A stretch of DNA of 63,214 nucleotides from Victivallales bacterium (GTDB taxonomy: Bacteria; Verrucomicrobiota; Lentisphaeria; Oligosphaerales; Oligosphaeraceae): assembly GCA_017548425.1 (NCBI GenBank), contig JAFZAB010000188.1, positions 1-63,214 of the forward strand, in the 5' to 3' direction. The notes beneath the pieces were generated by a model. It was not told where the DNA came from and searched no databases. It saw only the letters and a list, made by a program, of their open reading frames with translations. The position numbers and the translations under genes were made by a program. Of this stretch, positions 54,501 through 61,161 are shown piece by piece; position 1 is the first letter of the stretch, and each line of letters starts with the position of its first letter.

Positions 54501-55124
54501 TTTGAAATAGAACGCCCGCAGTGGTTGCAACGTCATTTGGCCGCCTATTACGCGGGCCTTGTCTGGGAAGGGACTGGAATGACGGATGAGGCGATCGCCG
54601 CCTACCGCCGTTGTCTGGATATATGCCCGAACCATCTGTGGTCATTGCGGCAGTTGGCGGGATTATCGCTGTCGTCGCTTAATGAGAAGGAGCGTTCGTT
54701 GCTGGAAGTGGCGACGAGACGGCTTTCTCCGATCGCGATGCTAGCGCCCGGTCTGAATTGGATTGGTGTTGCCGCCAAGCCGGATACGCTGACGGCGTTG
54801 TATGCGACACAGAGTTTCGAATATATTTTCCTATGCGTGTCCGATGTGCGCAGCCATTTGCGGACTGTCATGCAGTTTGGTGACAAGAACGGATTGGTCT
54901 TTTCTGATCGCATCGAACCGCGTGACGGCATGGAATACACGTTGCGCGTCGGCGAAGTGATGCGTGAAGTACGCAATGAATGGCAGCCTGTCAATTTGAC
55001 GTTGTCCGCGCGTCGGCGGATCATTGCCAATGGTGATGTTGCCGTGCGGTATGACCGTTTCTCTGTGAAAGCTTTCAAGGTGGATATCCAAGGCGTGTCC
55101 AGAAAACACCGTTCAGAGAAGTGA
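51534..55124 (+). CDS. Wzy/O-antigen ligase-type polymerase with TPR tail and polyhistidine N terminus
   Basis: A 1196-residue membrane protein. Residues 20-48 are a natural histidine-rich tail (HHHHHHPHHH). Residues about 65-560 hold about twelve helices with the Wzy_C domain: FNGVFGNRNHFAFMMMMG, SLSRGAFMAAV, and GAGLGGFETSIQPYEAGRF...IGHAHNDLLELTSEVGVPVAV. After a charged linker and one more helix (about 575-595), residues 600-1050 are TPR-like helix pairs (EAGMTDEAIAAYRRCLDICP). It joins glycan units, with the TPR region possibly a scaffold. Its last 12 bases overlap the convergent radC gene. Confidence 0.85.
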   Translation: MSDKNSSEYDYPRMQLPSGSGGHHHHHHPHHHSTSSSSEQRQHHHSRVWSSIQEKASKVFHAMAKVPFALALALVVIMPLAYFGGERWWLPSVWLGLVLAYTMWGLSVWWCGKDYAHVKISAWGLLFLIPLLVGALQLAPIRGLTKVLSPKAFDQWVAMEELAKDMETPELEPEESDDAEAVAEALKEAEKLDLKRSTVRTRVSVSPGDTMQMCSLFGICLLMFILLTSKMHHTYQIRLVLLAIVVTALGNAIFAFVESFGTVAAGVNQRESFNGVFGNRNHFAFMMMMGVMSTVGLMGILTGSKRHGSKLEAWWTKLQVPLGIILFVLLTAMVMSLSRGAFMAAVVSMLVFGVIWGFSFRGQSMHMRQKTFALLAVVAVAFLIGMPYVLERLSERYEALTAEDLTADARYEVWKDSCRMIKDYWRFGAGLGGFETSIQPYEAGRFTDARIGHAHNDLLELTSEVGVPVAVVLLIVALVMWVRSMIVILHHQERTYKWAGLGAGVALIGVTLHECVEFNLLAWSNALVFTALLSVVAVCGSRRHRRLKHDKTEEEKAKESATNREKRRQNRHDRWRWRLALIPLSLAVLVIGVPICFKRIRAGWNYSKFLDDLRQPVVEGKPVRFDCERRIKMLQDVMHCWPDDHYVLWRSSAVKAEAADEYNEEYWKEACVESARSVMTAPGDGDAALQCAIYWEAAKDCSQITRTRRLIIKLYDWAVLCQPTLAATRRRAGMAAYRAYVLAESFEDPEAASLKKKAHDHLMAALAYGSKSYDSIFPVLADLLGGVKQLAEVIPDNLDAQKSMVRLLLRRRLFDEALQLTDRLQKTDLEPKDKLDLLQTKCTILEMAGRDEDRADAWREMVALQESQLPLDEAAAIFEDGNARTALNLLLKKRGKTILCPREILLEAQLLSFLGKYEETIQTLMRLAYIDGPVEREVIDEAEKLLGGSNSSWKESVALRSRFLEKVLHVKRGLHGDALARDFETFEKDFEIERPQWLQRHLAAYYAGLVWEGTGMTDEAIAAYRRCLDICPNHLWSLRQLAGLSLSSLNEKERSLLEVATRRLSPIAMLAPGLNWIGVAAKPDTLTALYATQSFEYIFLCVSDVRSHLRTVMQFGDKNGLVFSDRIEPRDGMEYTLRVGEVMREVRNEWQPVNLTLSARRRIIANGDVAVRYDRFSVKAFKVDIQGVSRKHRSEK

Positions 55125-55832
55125 GCCTAACTGCTCCTTCAATCCGTTCAGATCCAGCAAGTTGTTCAGGCTGAATGAGAAATAGCCTGGCTTGCGTGGA
55201 GCTGGACGGAGCGCGACGACCAAATGGTCTGTCATTTGAATATCCATGATTTCAGCCGCCATGAGCAGTGTGTAGGTCAGTTTGATATCCTCCACGGAAG
55301 GCGTCGGATCATCGGACGGATGGGTGTGGCAGAGGATGAAGGAGCGGCAGGCCTCGCGGACGGCGGGGCGGAAGATTTCCCGCGGGTGGAGGAGTGCCCT
55401 GTCCAAAATGCCGATGGAGACCAGTTCGTCGCGGATGAGACGGCTTTGCGAGTCCAGCAGAAAGACATGCGTCTCCTCTTTTTCCCGTGATTGGATGACG
55501 TCCCGCATGTAGTCGGCGATGAATTCTGGATTGTTGAAAAGCGGCCGCATGGCGAGGCGGAGCTTGACCAGACGTTTGGCCAACGTGAAAGCGGCGCATA
55601 GACCGACGGCCTTTGCTTCGCCGATGCCGCCGATTTCGCGAAGCTGTTGGACGGTTGCGGAACTTAAGTCCAACAGATTGCCGTCGAACGTCTTAAGCAG
55701 TTCGTTGGCAAGTTCGATGACATTCTTTCCCTGCGTGCCCGTGCGTAGCAAGACGGCAAGAAGTTCGCTGTCCGTCAAGGCGTCCGGACCTTGGTTTTGG
55801 AAGCGTTCACGTGGCAGATTGTCGTTTTCCAT
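55113..55832 (-). CDS. radC: RadC/JAB-domain DNA repair protein
   Basis: A 239-residue protein with an N-terminal helix-hairpin-helix (REIGGIGEAKAVGLCAAF) and a C-terminal JAMM metalloprotease-like domain with the motif HTHPSDDPTPSVED. RadC was named for DNA repair but its true role is unresolved. Start at MENDNLP; GTAAT-type spacing upstream lies in the heptamer region. Convergent with the Wzy gene, sharing 12 bases at the ends. Confidence 0.92.
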   Translation of the reverse strand: MENDNLPRERFQNQGPDALTDSELLAVLLRTGTQGKNVIELANELLKTFDGNLLDLSSATVQQLREIGGIGEAKAVGLCAAFTLAKRLVKLRLAMRPLFNNPEFIADYMRDVIQSREKEETHVFLLDSQSRLIRDELVSIGILDRALLHPREIFRPAVREACRSFILCHTHPSDDPTPSVEDIKLTYTLLMAAEIMDIQMTDHLVVALRPAPRKPGYFSFSLNNLLDLNGLKEQLGSLL

Positions 55833-55852
55833 TGTTATTGCTATTTATTTTT

Positions 55853-55887
55853 CCACTATCCACTAATCACTAACCACTAACCACTAT
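55853..55887. repeat. five heptanucleotide repeats between queG and radC
   Basis: Units CCACTAT, CCACTAA, TCACTAA, CCACTAA, CCACTAT without interruption. The queG stop codon (55884-55886) is inside the last unit, and radC starts 20 bases further along. Together with 17021-17153 and 31056-31076 it is the third heptamer array in the window. Confidence 0.85.
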
Positions 55888-56984
55888 AAAGGCCAGGCTT
55901 CGATGGTCTGGCGGACGGAAGGCGAGGCGCAGAGCGCAAGCAGTTCCGGCTTGCGGGCGTTGCGGATTTCTGGCGGAAGTTGCTGTCCGATGGCGGCTAC
56001 CGCATTGCGTTTCAAAACAGTCGTTCCCGTGTGGGCGAGAGCGGTCTTTTGAATGATTCGTGTGATCATGGCGGATGGAAGGCGCAGGAAGTCTTCCGCA
56101 TCGACTGGTAGAGGCTCGGCGTAATCTGTTTTGGGGCAGGAGCTTGTGCATTTACCGCAACCGTAAAGCGTTGGGCCCAGACGAATTTGTTCTTCCCATG
56201 TGAGGGGCTTGCGGTATTCGCCTGATAGCCATGCGCGGCAACGGCGGACTTGGAAGCCTTCGGCATTGCCGAAGGCTTTCGTCGGGCAGGCTTGAAGGCA
56301 CTTTCCGCAATGCGGGCATTCTGGCGGAGCGTCCAGAAGACGCGGCGGCAGATCGTGTGCAGTGAAAAGAATGGCGAGATTGATGCCACAGGCGTGACAA
56401 TCATCGTAAATCAGCGAATTCAAGGCGCGCGAACCAATGCCTGCAATTTGCGCAAGTGGCTTTTCCAGAACAGGTTCGCTATCGACTCCGGATTCCATTT
56501 GGGCAGGACCGAACTGCTCAATGAGCAGTTCTTCAAGCCGCTGAAGCTTTTCACGGCCTGTCTCATGGTAGTCTCTGTCCAAAGCGTAGGGGGCGATTTC
56601 CGCGAAGGGACGGCCATCATGGGCGTGCGGCAGTTGAAGCAATGGTGAATCATCCCGTTCAGGCAGAAAACTGGCGATGATAAGCGACTTGGCCCAAGGA
56701 CGTTGCGCAAATGGCGCAACAAGAATGTCTCGTTTGGAATCGATATAACTCAAGGCTCCTGCATTGCTTTTCAGCCAGTTGTCAAGATGACTGGAAAGAT
56801 AGCCGTCCGCAAGGCGTGGCGGTTTCAGGCAGGCTATTTTGACGAAGCCTGCCTGTTCAGCCAGAAGGATGTAGTCGGAAGCTTGCACGGATTGAGGAGA
56901 ACGATGTTGAAACGGTTGAACGGACAAAAGAACAAAAAGGTCAATAAAAAGCCATGCAGAACCGTTTTTTTCAACGGAAAACAT
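55884..56984 (-). CDS. queG: epoxyqueuosine reductase
   Basis: Cobalamin- and iron-sulfur-dependent last step of queuosine synthesis in tRNA. About 366 residues. Marks: SYIDSKRDILVAPFAQ, the active-site Asp in APYALDRDYHETGRE, CGINLAILFTAHDLPPR, the first 4Fe-4S binder CPHCGKCLQACPTKAF and the second cluster Cys residues in CGKCTSSCPKTDY. The N terminus is uncertain: a hydrophobic stretch (WLFIDLFVLLSV) precedes the region where homologues begin (SDYILLAEQAGF), so a downstream GTG or TTG may be the real start. Confidence 0.85.
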   Translation of the reverse strand: MFSVEKNGSAWLFIDLFVLLSVQPFQHRSPQSVQASDYILLAEQAGFVKIACLKPPRLADGYLSSHLDNWLKSNAGALSYIDSKRDILVAPFAQRPWAKSLIIASFLPERDDSPLLQLPHAHDGRPFAEIAPYALDRDYHETGREKLQRLEELLIEQFGPAQMESGVDSEPVLEKPLAQIAGIGSRALNSLIYDDCHACGINLAILFTAHDLPPRLLDAPPECPHCGKCLQACPTKAFGNAEGFQVRRCRAWLSGEYRKPLTWEEQIRLGPTLYGCGKCTSSCPKTDYAEPLPVDAEDFLRLPSAMITRIIQKTALAHTGTTVLKRNAVAAIGQQLPPEIRNARKPELLALCASPSVRQTIEAWPL

Positions 56985-57093
56985 GGAATATTTGTCAAGT
57001 ATATATTATGATAATAATAGTCTGTGAGTTTGCCAGTCGCGCGGGCGATTTTTCATGGTGAACAGGACAGATTTTGTTGACAGGAGCGAATGA

Positions 57094-58632
57094 ATGGACA
57101 ATCATACACCGACGGAAAACAGCCGTGCAAGCGTTGAGGCCTGTTTTAAACGGGACGATATGCGCGGCATTTGGCCGAATGAACTAAATGCAGAAGTGGC
57201 GCGGTTGACAGGCCGCGCCATGGCGGAACTACTTGCGACTAAAGCGGATGGGAAGCCGGAAATCGTTCTCGGCCATGATGCCCGGTTGGGCTCGTTTGAA
57301 TTACTGACGGCGTTTGCGCGAGGCGTCGAAGAGGCTGGCGGACATTGTACGTCCATCGGGCTGGCCTCCACGGAGCAGGTTTACTATGCATGCGGTCGAT
57401 ATGCGGATCGTTTTGCGGGCGGTGCGATGGTTACGGCATCCCATAATCCAAAGGATTATAACGGTTTGAAGATGATGCGCTCTGGCGCGGTTCCATTTTC
57501 GGCGGAAGATTTGGCCACCATCCGCCTCCGTGTATTGGAATTGCTGGATCCAGTTTCGGAACTTCCTGTTGGAGAAGAGTTTGCGGAGTTTATGCTTGGC
57601 TTGGCAGGTTTCGATAAATGGAAACCGTTGGGTTGTGGACTGAAAATCGTCGTGATGGCCGGCAATGGCGTTGGCGCTGTGGCCTTCAGACCAATCGCCA
57701 AGCGGTTGGAGAAGTTCGGCTTGGAGACGGTGTTTGTGGAAGACACGCCAGACGGAAGTTTTCCGCTGGGCGTTCCGAATCCGCTGTTGCCAGATTTTAA
57801 CAAACGGCTGGCGGAGGCCGTGATGGCGAACAAAGCGGATTTGGGCATTGGTTTCGATGGCGATGCGGATCGCGCAGGTTTCGTGGATCATACGGGCACG
57901 CCTGTCGTGGCGTCGCATATTCTGGCGCTTGTTTCGCAGAGAAAATTGTCGTCCTGCAAGATTTCCAACCCCGTCGTGTTACGGAACATCTGCGGTTCAC
58001 AACTCTTGAAGCATCTGTTCCCTGCGGGCGGTGATGTCGAATTGATTGATTTGCCGGTGGGACATGGTCAATTCAAACGACTGATGCGTCATGAGGCGTT
58101 TAGCGATCGCGTTGTTTTCGCGGGCGAACATTCCGGTCATTACTTCCATCCGGATTTCTTCTGCGCGGATTCCGGCATGTTGACAGCCCTGCATCTGATT
58201 GCCCAAACATGGCAATGGAAAGCGGCGGGCGAGACGTTGGCGGACAAATTGGTGGAATGGCGCAAAACCTATCATTGGAGTGGTGAACTGAACTATGATT
58301 TGCAATCACGTAGTGACGTCCTGCCGGTCATTATGGATGTCGCGAAGGAATTCGGCGGATCAATGTCACGTTATGAAATTCGAAAGGACGAAGAACTGGA
58401 TTTGAATCGCTGCATGCCTGCTGTCGGCGATTATGATTCGACGAAACTTGTGGCTCCCGATCTGAAACTAGTGGAAGACAATGGCTCGCAAGGATGGTGG
58501 TTCTGCTTGCGGCCGTCTGGAAACGAGCCGAAACTGCGTTTGAATGTGGAAACATGGAACCGTGATGATTTGGACGAATTGACAAATCGTGTCATCGCCG
58601 TTTTGAAACGGCATGGAGCCAAAGAAGGTTAA
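57094..58632 (+). CDS. phosphohexomutase (phosphomannomutase/phosphoglucomutase)
   Basis: A 512-residue alpha-D-phosphohexomutase, likely making mannose 1-phosphate or glucose 1-phosphate for exopolysaccharide and cell wall. The phosphoserine loop is MVTASHNPKDYNGLKMM, the Mg loop GIGFDGDADRAGFVD, the sugar loop AGEHSGHYFHPDFF and the phosphate loop RPSGNEPKLRLNVE. AGGAG ribosome-binding site. GH78 gene follows after 28 bases on the same strand. Confidence 0.95.
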   Translation: MDNHTPTENSRASVEACFKRDDMRGIWPNELNAEVARLTGRAMAELLATKADGKPEIVLGHDARLGSFELLTAFARGVEEAGGHCTSIGLASTEQVYYACGRYADRFAGGAMVTASHNPKDYNGLKMMRSGAVPFSAEDLATIRLRVLELLDPVSELPVGEEFAEFMLGLAGFDKWKPLGCGLKIVVMAGNGVGAVAFRPIAKRLEKFGLETVFVEDTPDGSFPLGVPNPLLPDFNKRLAEAVMANKADLGIGFDGDADRAGFVDHTGTPVVASHILALVSQRKLSSCKISNPVVLRNICGSQLLKHLFPAGGDVELIDLPVGHGQFKRLMRHEAFSDRVVFAGEHSGHYFHPDFFCADSGMLTALHLIAQTWQWKAAGETLADKLVEWRKTYHWSGELNYDLQSRSDVLPVIMDVAKEFGGSMSRYEIRKDEELDLNRCMPAVGDYDSTKLVAPDLKLVEDNGSQGWWFCLRPSGNEPKLRLNVETWNRDDLDELTNRVIAVLKRHGAKEG

Positions 58633-58660
58633 TTCATAAAAATATAAGGAGAAAGAACAG

Positions 58661-61087
58661 ATGGATATGTTGCTGATGGCATCGTTGATTTGGCTGGGCG
58701 AACAGGTCGCCCCCGTGGATTCGTATTATCGTTTCCGCAAACACTTCCAGCTGAAGGAAACAAAGGAAACCATGTTGCGTCTGTCGGCGGATTCCGACTA
58801 TGTCGTTTATATCAACGGCAAACGAGTCCATGTCATGCAGTTTCCAGATTTTCCGGACCGCAAAACGTATGCGACCGTTGATGTGACGGAATTTGTGAAG
58901 TCGGGCGACAACACGATCGCCGTGTTGGTGCATCACATGGGGCAGAGTTTCTTCACGCATTACAAATGCGATCCAGGCCTGATGGCCATCGTTTCGCAAG
59001 CGGGCATGCCCGTCGCCGTGACGGATGCGACATGGAAATGCAGCATGGATCCAGGCTTTACACAGAACCGAAAGGTTATTGTCAGCCCGCAGCTTGGTTT
59101 TACCTTTGAATATGACGCTCGCAAAGAGGCCGATTGGATGGAACCGTCCTTCGACGACAGCGGCTGGGAGGCGGCAACTGTCCACAAACGGCCGACGGCC
59201 AACGGTCATTGGGCATCCATGGAGGAACGTCCGATTCTGCAATTGAACCAACTGCCACCCAACCCCGTGAAACTTGTCTGGCAAGGCTGGCGGATGAAAT
59301 CAGCGGGAGTTTCATTCTTCGGTTCGCGTTTTGTACAGGAAGCGTTTGACGTTCCCGAAGCCGAAAGGGCGGGCGTCAACCGTCAGAAGCCAATGTGGCG
59401 GCCCGACGGTCCTGCATGGCGTTTCAAGAAGCCTCCGCAGGCGGACATGGATTTGGCCTGCACGGTGGATTTCGGAAAGGAATCGACGGGATTCATCACG
59501 ATTGACGTGGAAGCGGCGGCTGGAACGGTGGTGGAAATCCATCATGGCGAACATCTGGACGACGGCCATCCGCGTTCCGTCATCGGACCGCGCAATTTCA
59601 TCGATCGATATATCTGCCATGACGGCCGCAATCAATTCACCTATCCGCTCCGCCGTATTGGCGGTCGCTACATGCAGCTAATTTTCTCTGAATATGGCGA
59701 AACGATGCCCGCCGTCCATTACGCGGGTATCAGCGGCGTTTACTATCCGTTGCCGCAACCAACCTATCTGGACACGGCGGACAGTATGCTGCAGAAGATG
59801 CGCGATGTGGCGATCAACACGTTGCTGTGCTGCATGCACGACCATTATGAAGACTGCCCGTGGCGTGAACAGTCGTTGTACGCATACGATTCCCGCAACC
59901 AGATGCTTTACGGCTACTATGTGTGGGGCAACTATGATTTCGCGAAAGCGTCGTTGGAACTGCTTGGACGCTCGTATCTTGGCAACGGCTATCTGGAAAT
60001 CTGCGCACCGGCGGAATCGTCGATTACGATTCCGTCGTTCACGATGGTATGGATTCCGTCGCTGTTGGAGCTTTACATGCATTCTGGCAGTTTGGACGAA
60101 TACAAACGGCAGAAGGAGACCGTCAAGAAGATTCTGGAAGCCGCATTGGCGCGAAAGTCCCGTGTGGAAGGACTTTACGAGCCCGGCAACGAGAAACGGA
60201 TTTGGAATTTCTTTGAATGGACAGGCCGTCTGGACCGTTGCCCCGCATTCCCTGATTCGCTCTACAATATATATATGTACGAAGCGTTGGGCGCGGCGTC
60301 GAAATTGGCGGCGGTTGACGGTGATAACGAAGCTGCCGCACGCTATGGCGCTGCGGCGAAGGAACTTGGAGCTGTCATTGAAAAAATGTTCTGGGACGAA
60401 AAGAAGCAATGCTACGGTTATCTGCTGCCGTCCGAAAACGCGAATCAAGAGGATTACGAGCATGTCCAGGCGTTGATGCTGTTCAACAATCTCGTGCCAG
60501 AGAATAAGATTGATGCCGTTGTGAGATCCATTATCGGCGGCAAGCTAGTGGGCTGCACCTATAGTTCATTGCCGTATCTGGTTCGTGGCATGGCAGACAA
60601 GACGCCAAAAGCGCGGATGCACATCTATGATCGTATCTACGATGAATTCAGTAAATGGACGGTTGAAGGTTTCACCTCCCTGCCGGAAACGCCGACTGGG
60701 CCGGACGACTTCTACTGGGCAGGCTCCTGCTGCCATGGTTGGAGCGCGATTCCCGCGTATTACATCAATTGTATCATACTGGGCGTTCGTCCGTTGGAGC
60801 CTGGTTTCAAGAAGTTTGAAGTGAAGCCGTATCCGGGCAGACAGCGCCGCGCAGGCGGTATGATTCCCACGCCGAACGGCGACATCCAAGTCATGTGGGA
60901 GAAACGGAATGAAGACGATCCTTCCAAGATGGGTCTGTATGTGGAGGTCTTCTATCCAGAAGGCACGACGTTTGTGACGGATTCCTATCCAGAGTTTCCG
61001 ATTCTGGAGGTCGTTCCCATGAAATACACGCTGGATCAAAAAAGCAAAATGCCGACTGGTGTTCGGCTTGAACCGCGCCGTAAATAA
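58661..61087 (+). CDS. GH78-like alpha-L-rhamnosidase
   Basis: An 808-residue inverting glycosidase, expected to release terminal L-rhamnose. Residues 1-330 hold beta-sandwich domains (DSYYRFRKHFQLKE..., DDSGWEAATVHK), 330-720 the (alpha/alpha)6 barrel, and 720-808 a C-terminal beta domain. Acidic residues expected for catalysis are in HDHYEDCPWREQSLYAYDSRNQ (Asp/Glu near residues 398-406) and WNFFEWTGRLD. No signal peptide, so it is probably cytoplasmic and acts on imported oligosaccharides. AAGGAGAAAG upstream. Followed by a terminator. Confidence 0.85.
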   Translation: MDMLLMASLIWLGEQVAPVDSYYRFRKHFQLKETKETMLRLSADSDYVVYINGKRVHVMQFPDFPDRKTYATVDVTEFVKSGDNTIAVLVHHMGQSFFTHYKCDPGLMAIVSQAGMPVAVTDATWKCSMDPGFTQNRKVIVSPQLGFTFEYDARKEADWMEPSFDDSGWEAATVHKRPTANGHWASMEERPILQLNQLPPNPVKLVWQGWRMKSAGVSFFGSRFVQEAFDVPEAERAGVNRQKPMWRPDGPAWRFKKPPQADMDLACTVDFGKESTGFITIDVEAAAGTVVEIHHGEHLDDGHPRSVIGPRNFIDRYICHDGRNQFTYPLRRIGGRYMQLIFSEYGETMPAVHYAGISGVYYPLPQPTYLDTADSMLQKMRDVAINTLLCCMHDHYEDCPWREQSLYAYDSRNQMLYGYYVWGNYDFAKASLELLGRSYLGNGYLEICAPAESSITIPSFTMVWIPSLLELYMHSGSLDEYKRQKETVKKILEAALARKSRVEGLYEPGNEKRIWNFFEWTGRLDRCPAFPDSLYNIYMYEALGAASKLAAVDGDNEAAARYGAAAKELGAVIEKMFWDEKKQCYGYLLPSENANQEDYEHVQALMLFNNLVPENKIDAVVRSIIGGKLVGCTYSSLPYLVRGMADKTPKARMHIYDRIYDEFSKWTVEGFTSLPETPTGPDDFYWAGSCCHGWSAIPAYYINCIILGVRPLEPGFKKFEVKPYPGRQRRAGGMIPTPNGDIQVMWEKRNEDDPSKMGLYVEVFYPEGTTFVTDSYPEFPILEVVPMKYTLDQKSKMPTGVRLEPRRK

Positions 61088-61106
61088 GATATTCGGCTAG
61101 AAAACG

Positions 61107-61145
61107 AAAAAGCCAGAAGGTTGAATGATGGCCTTCTGGCTTTTT
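61107..61145. terminator. bidirectional terminator between GH78 and glnN-type genes
   Basis: Fourteen-base-pair perfect stem (61107-61120 with 61132-61145) with an 11-base loop and T runs on both strands. Stops the plus-strand GH78 gene and the convergent glutamine synthetase gene (ends 61162). Confidence 0.92.
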
Positions 61146-61161
61146 GTTGCTTGAAACTTTT

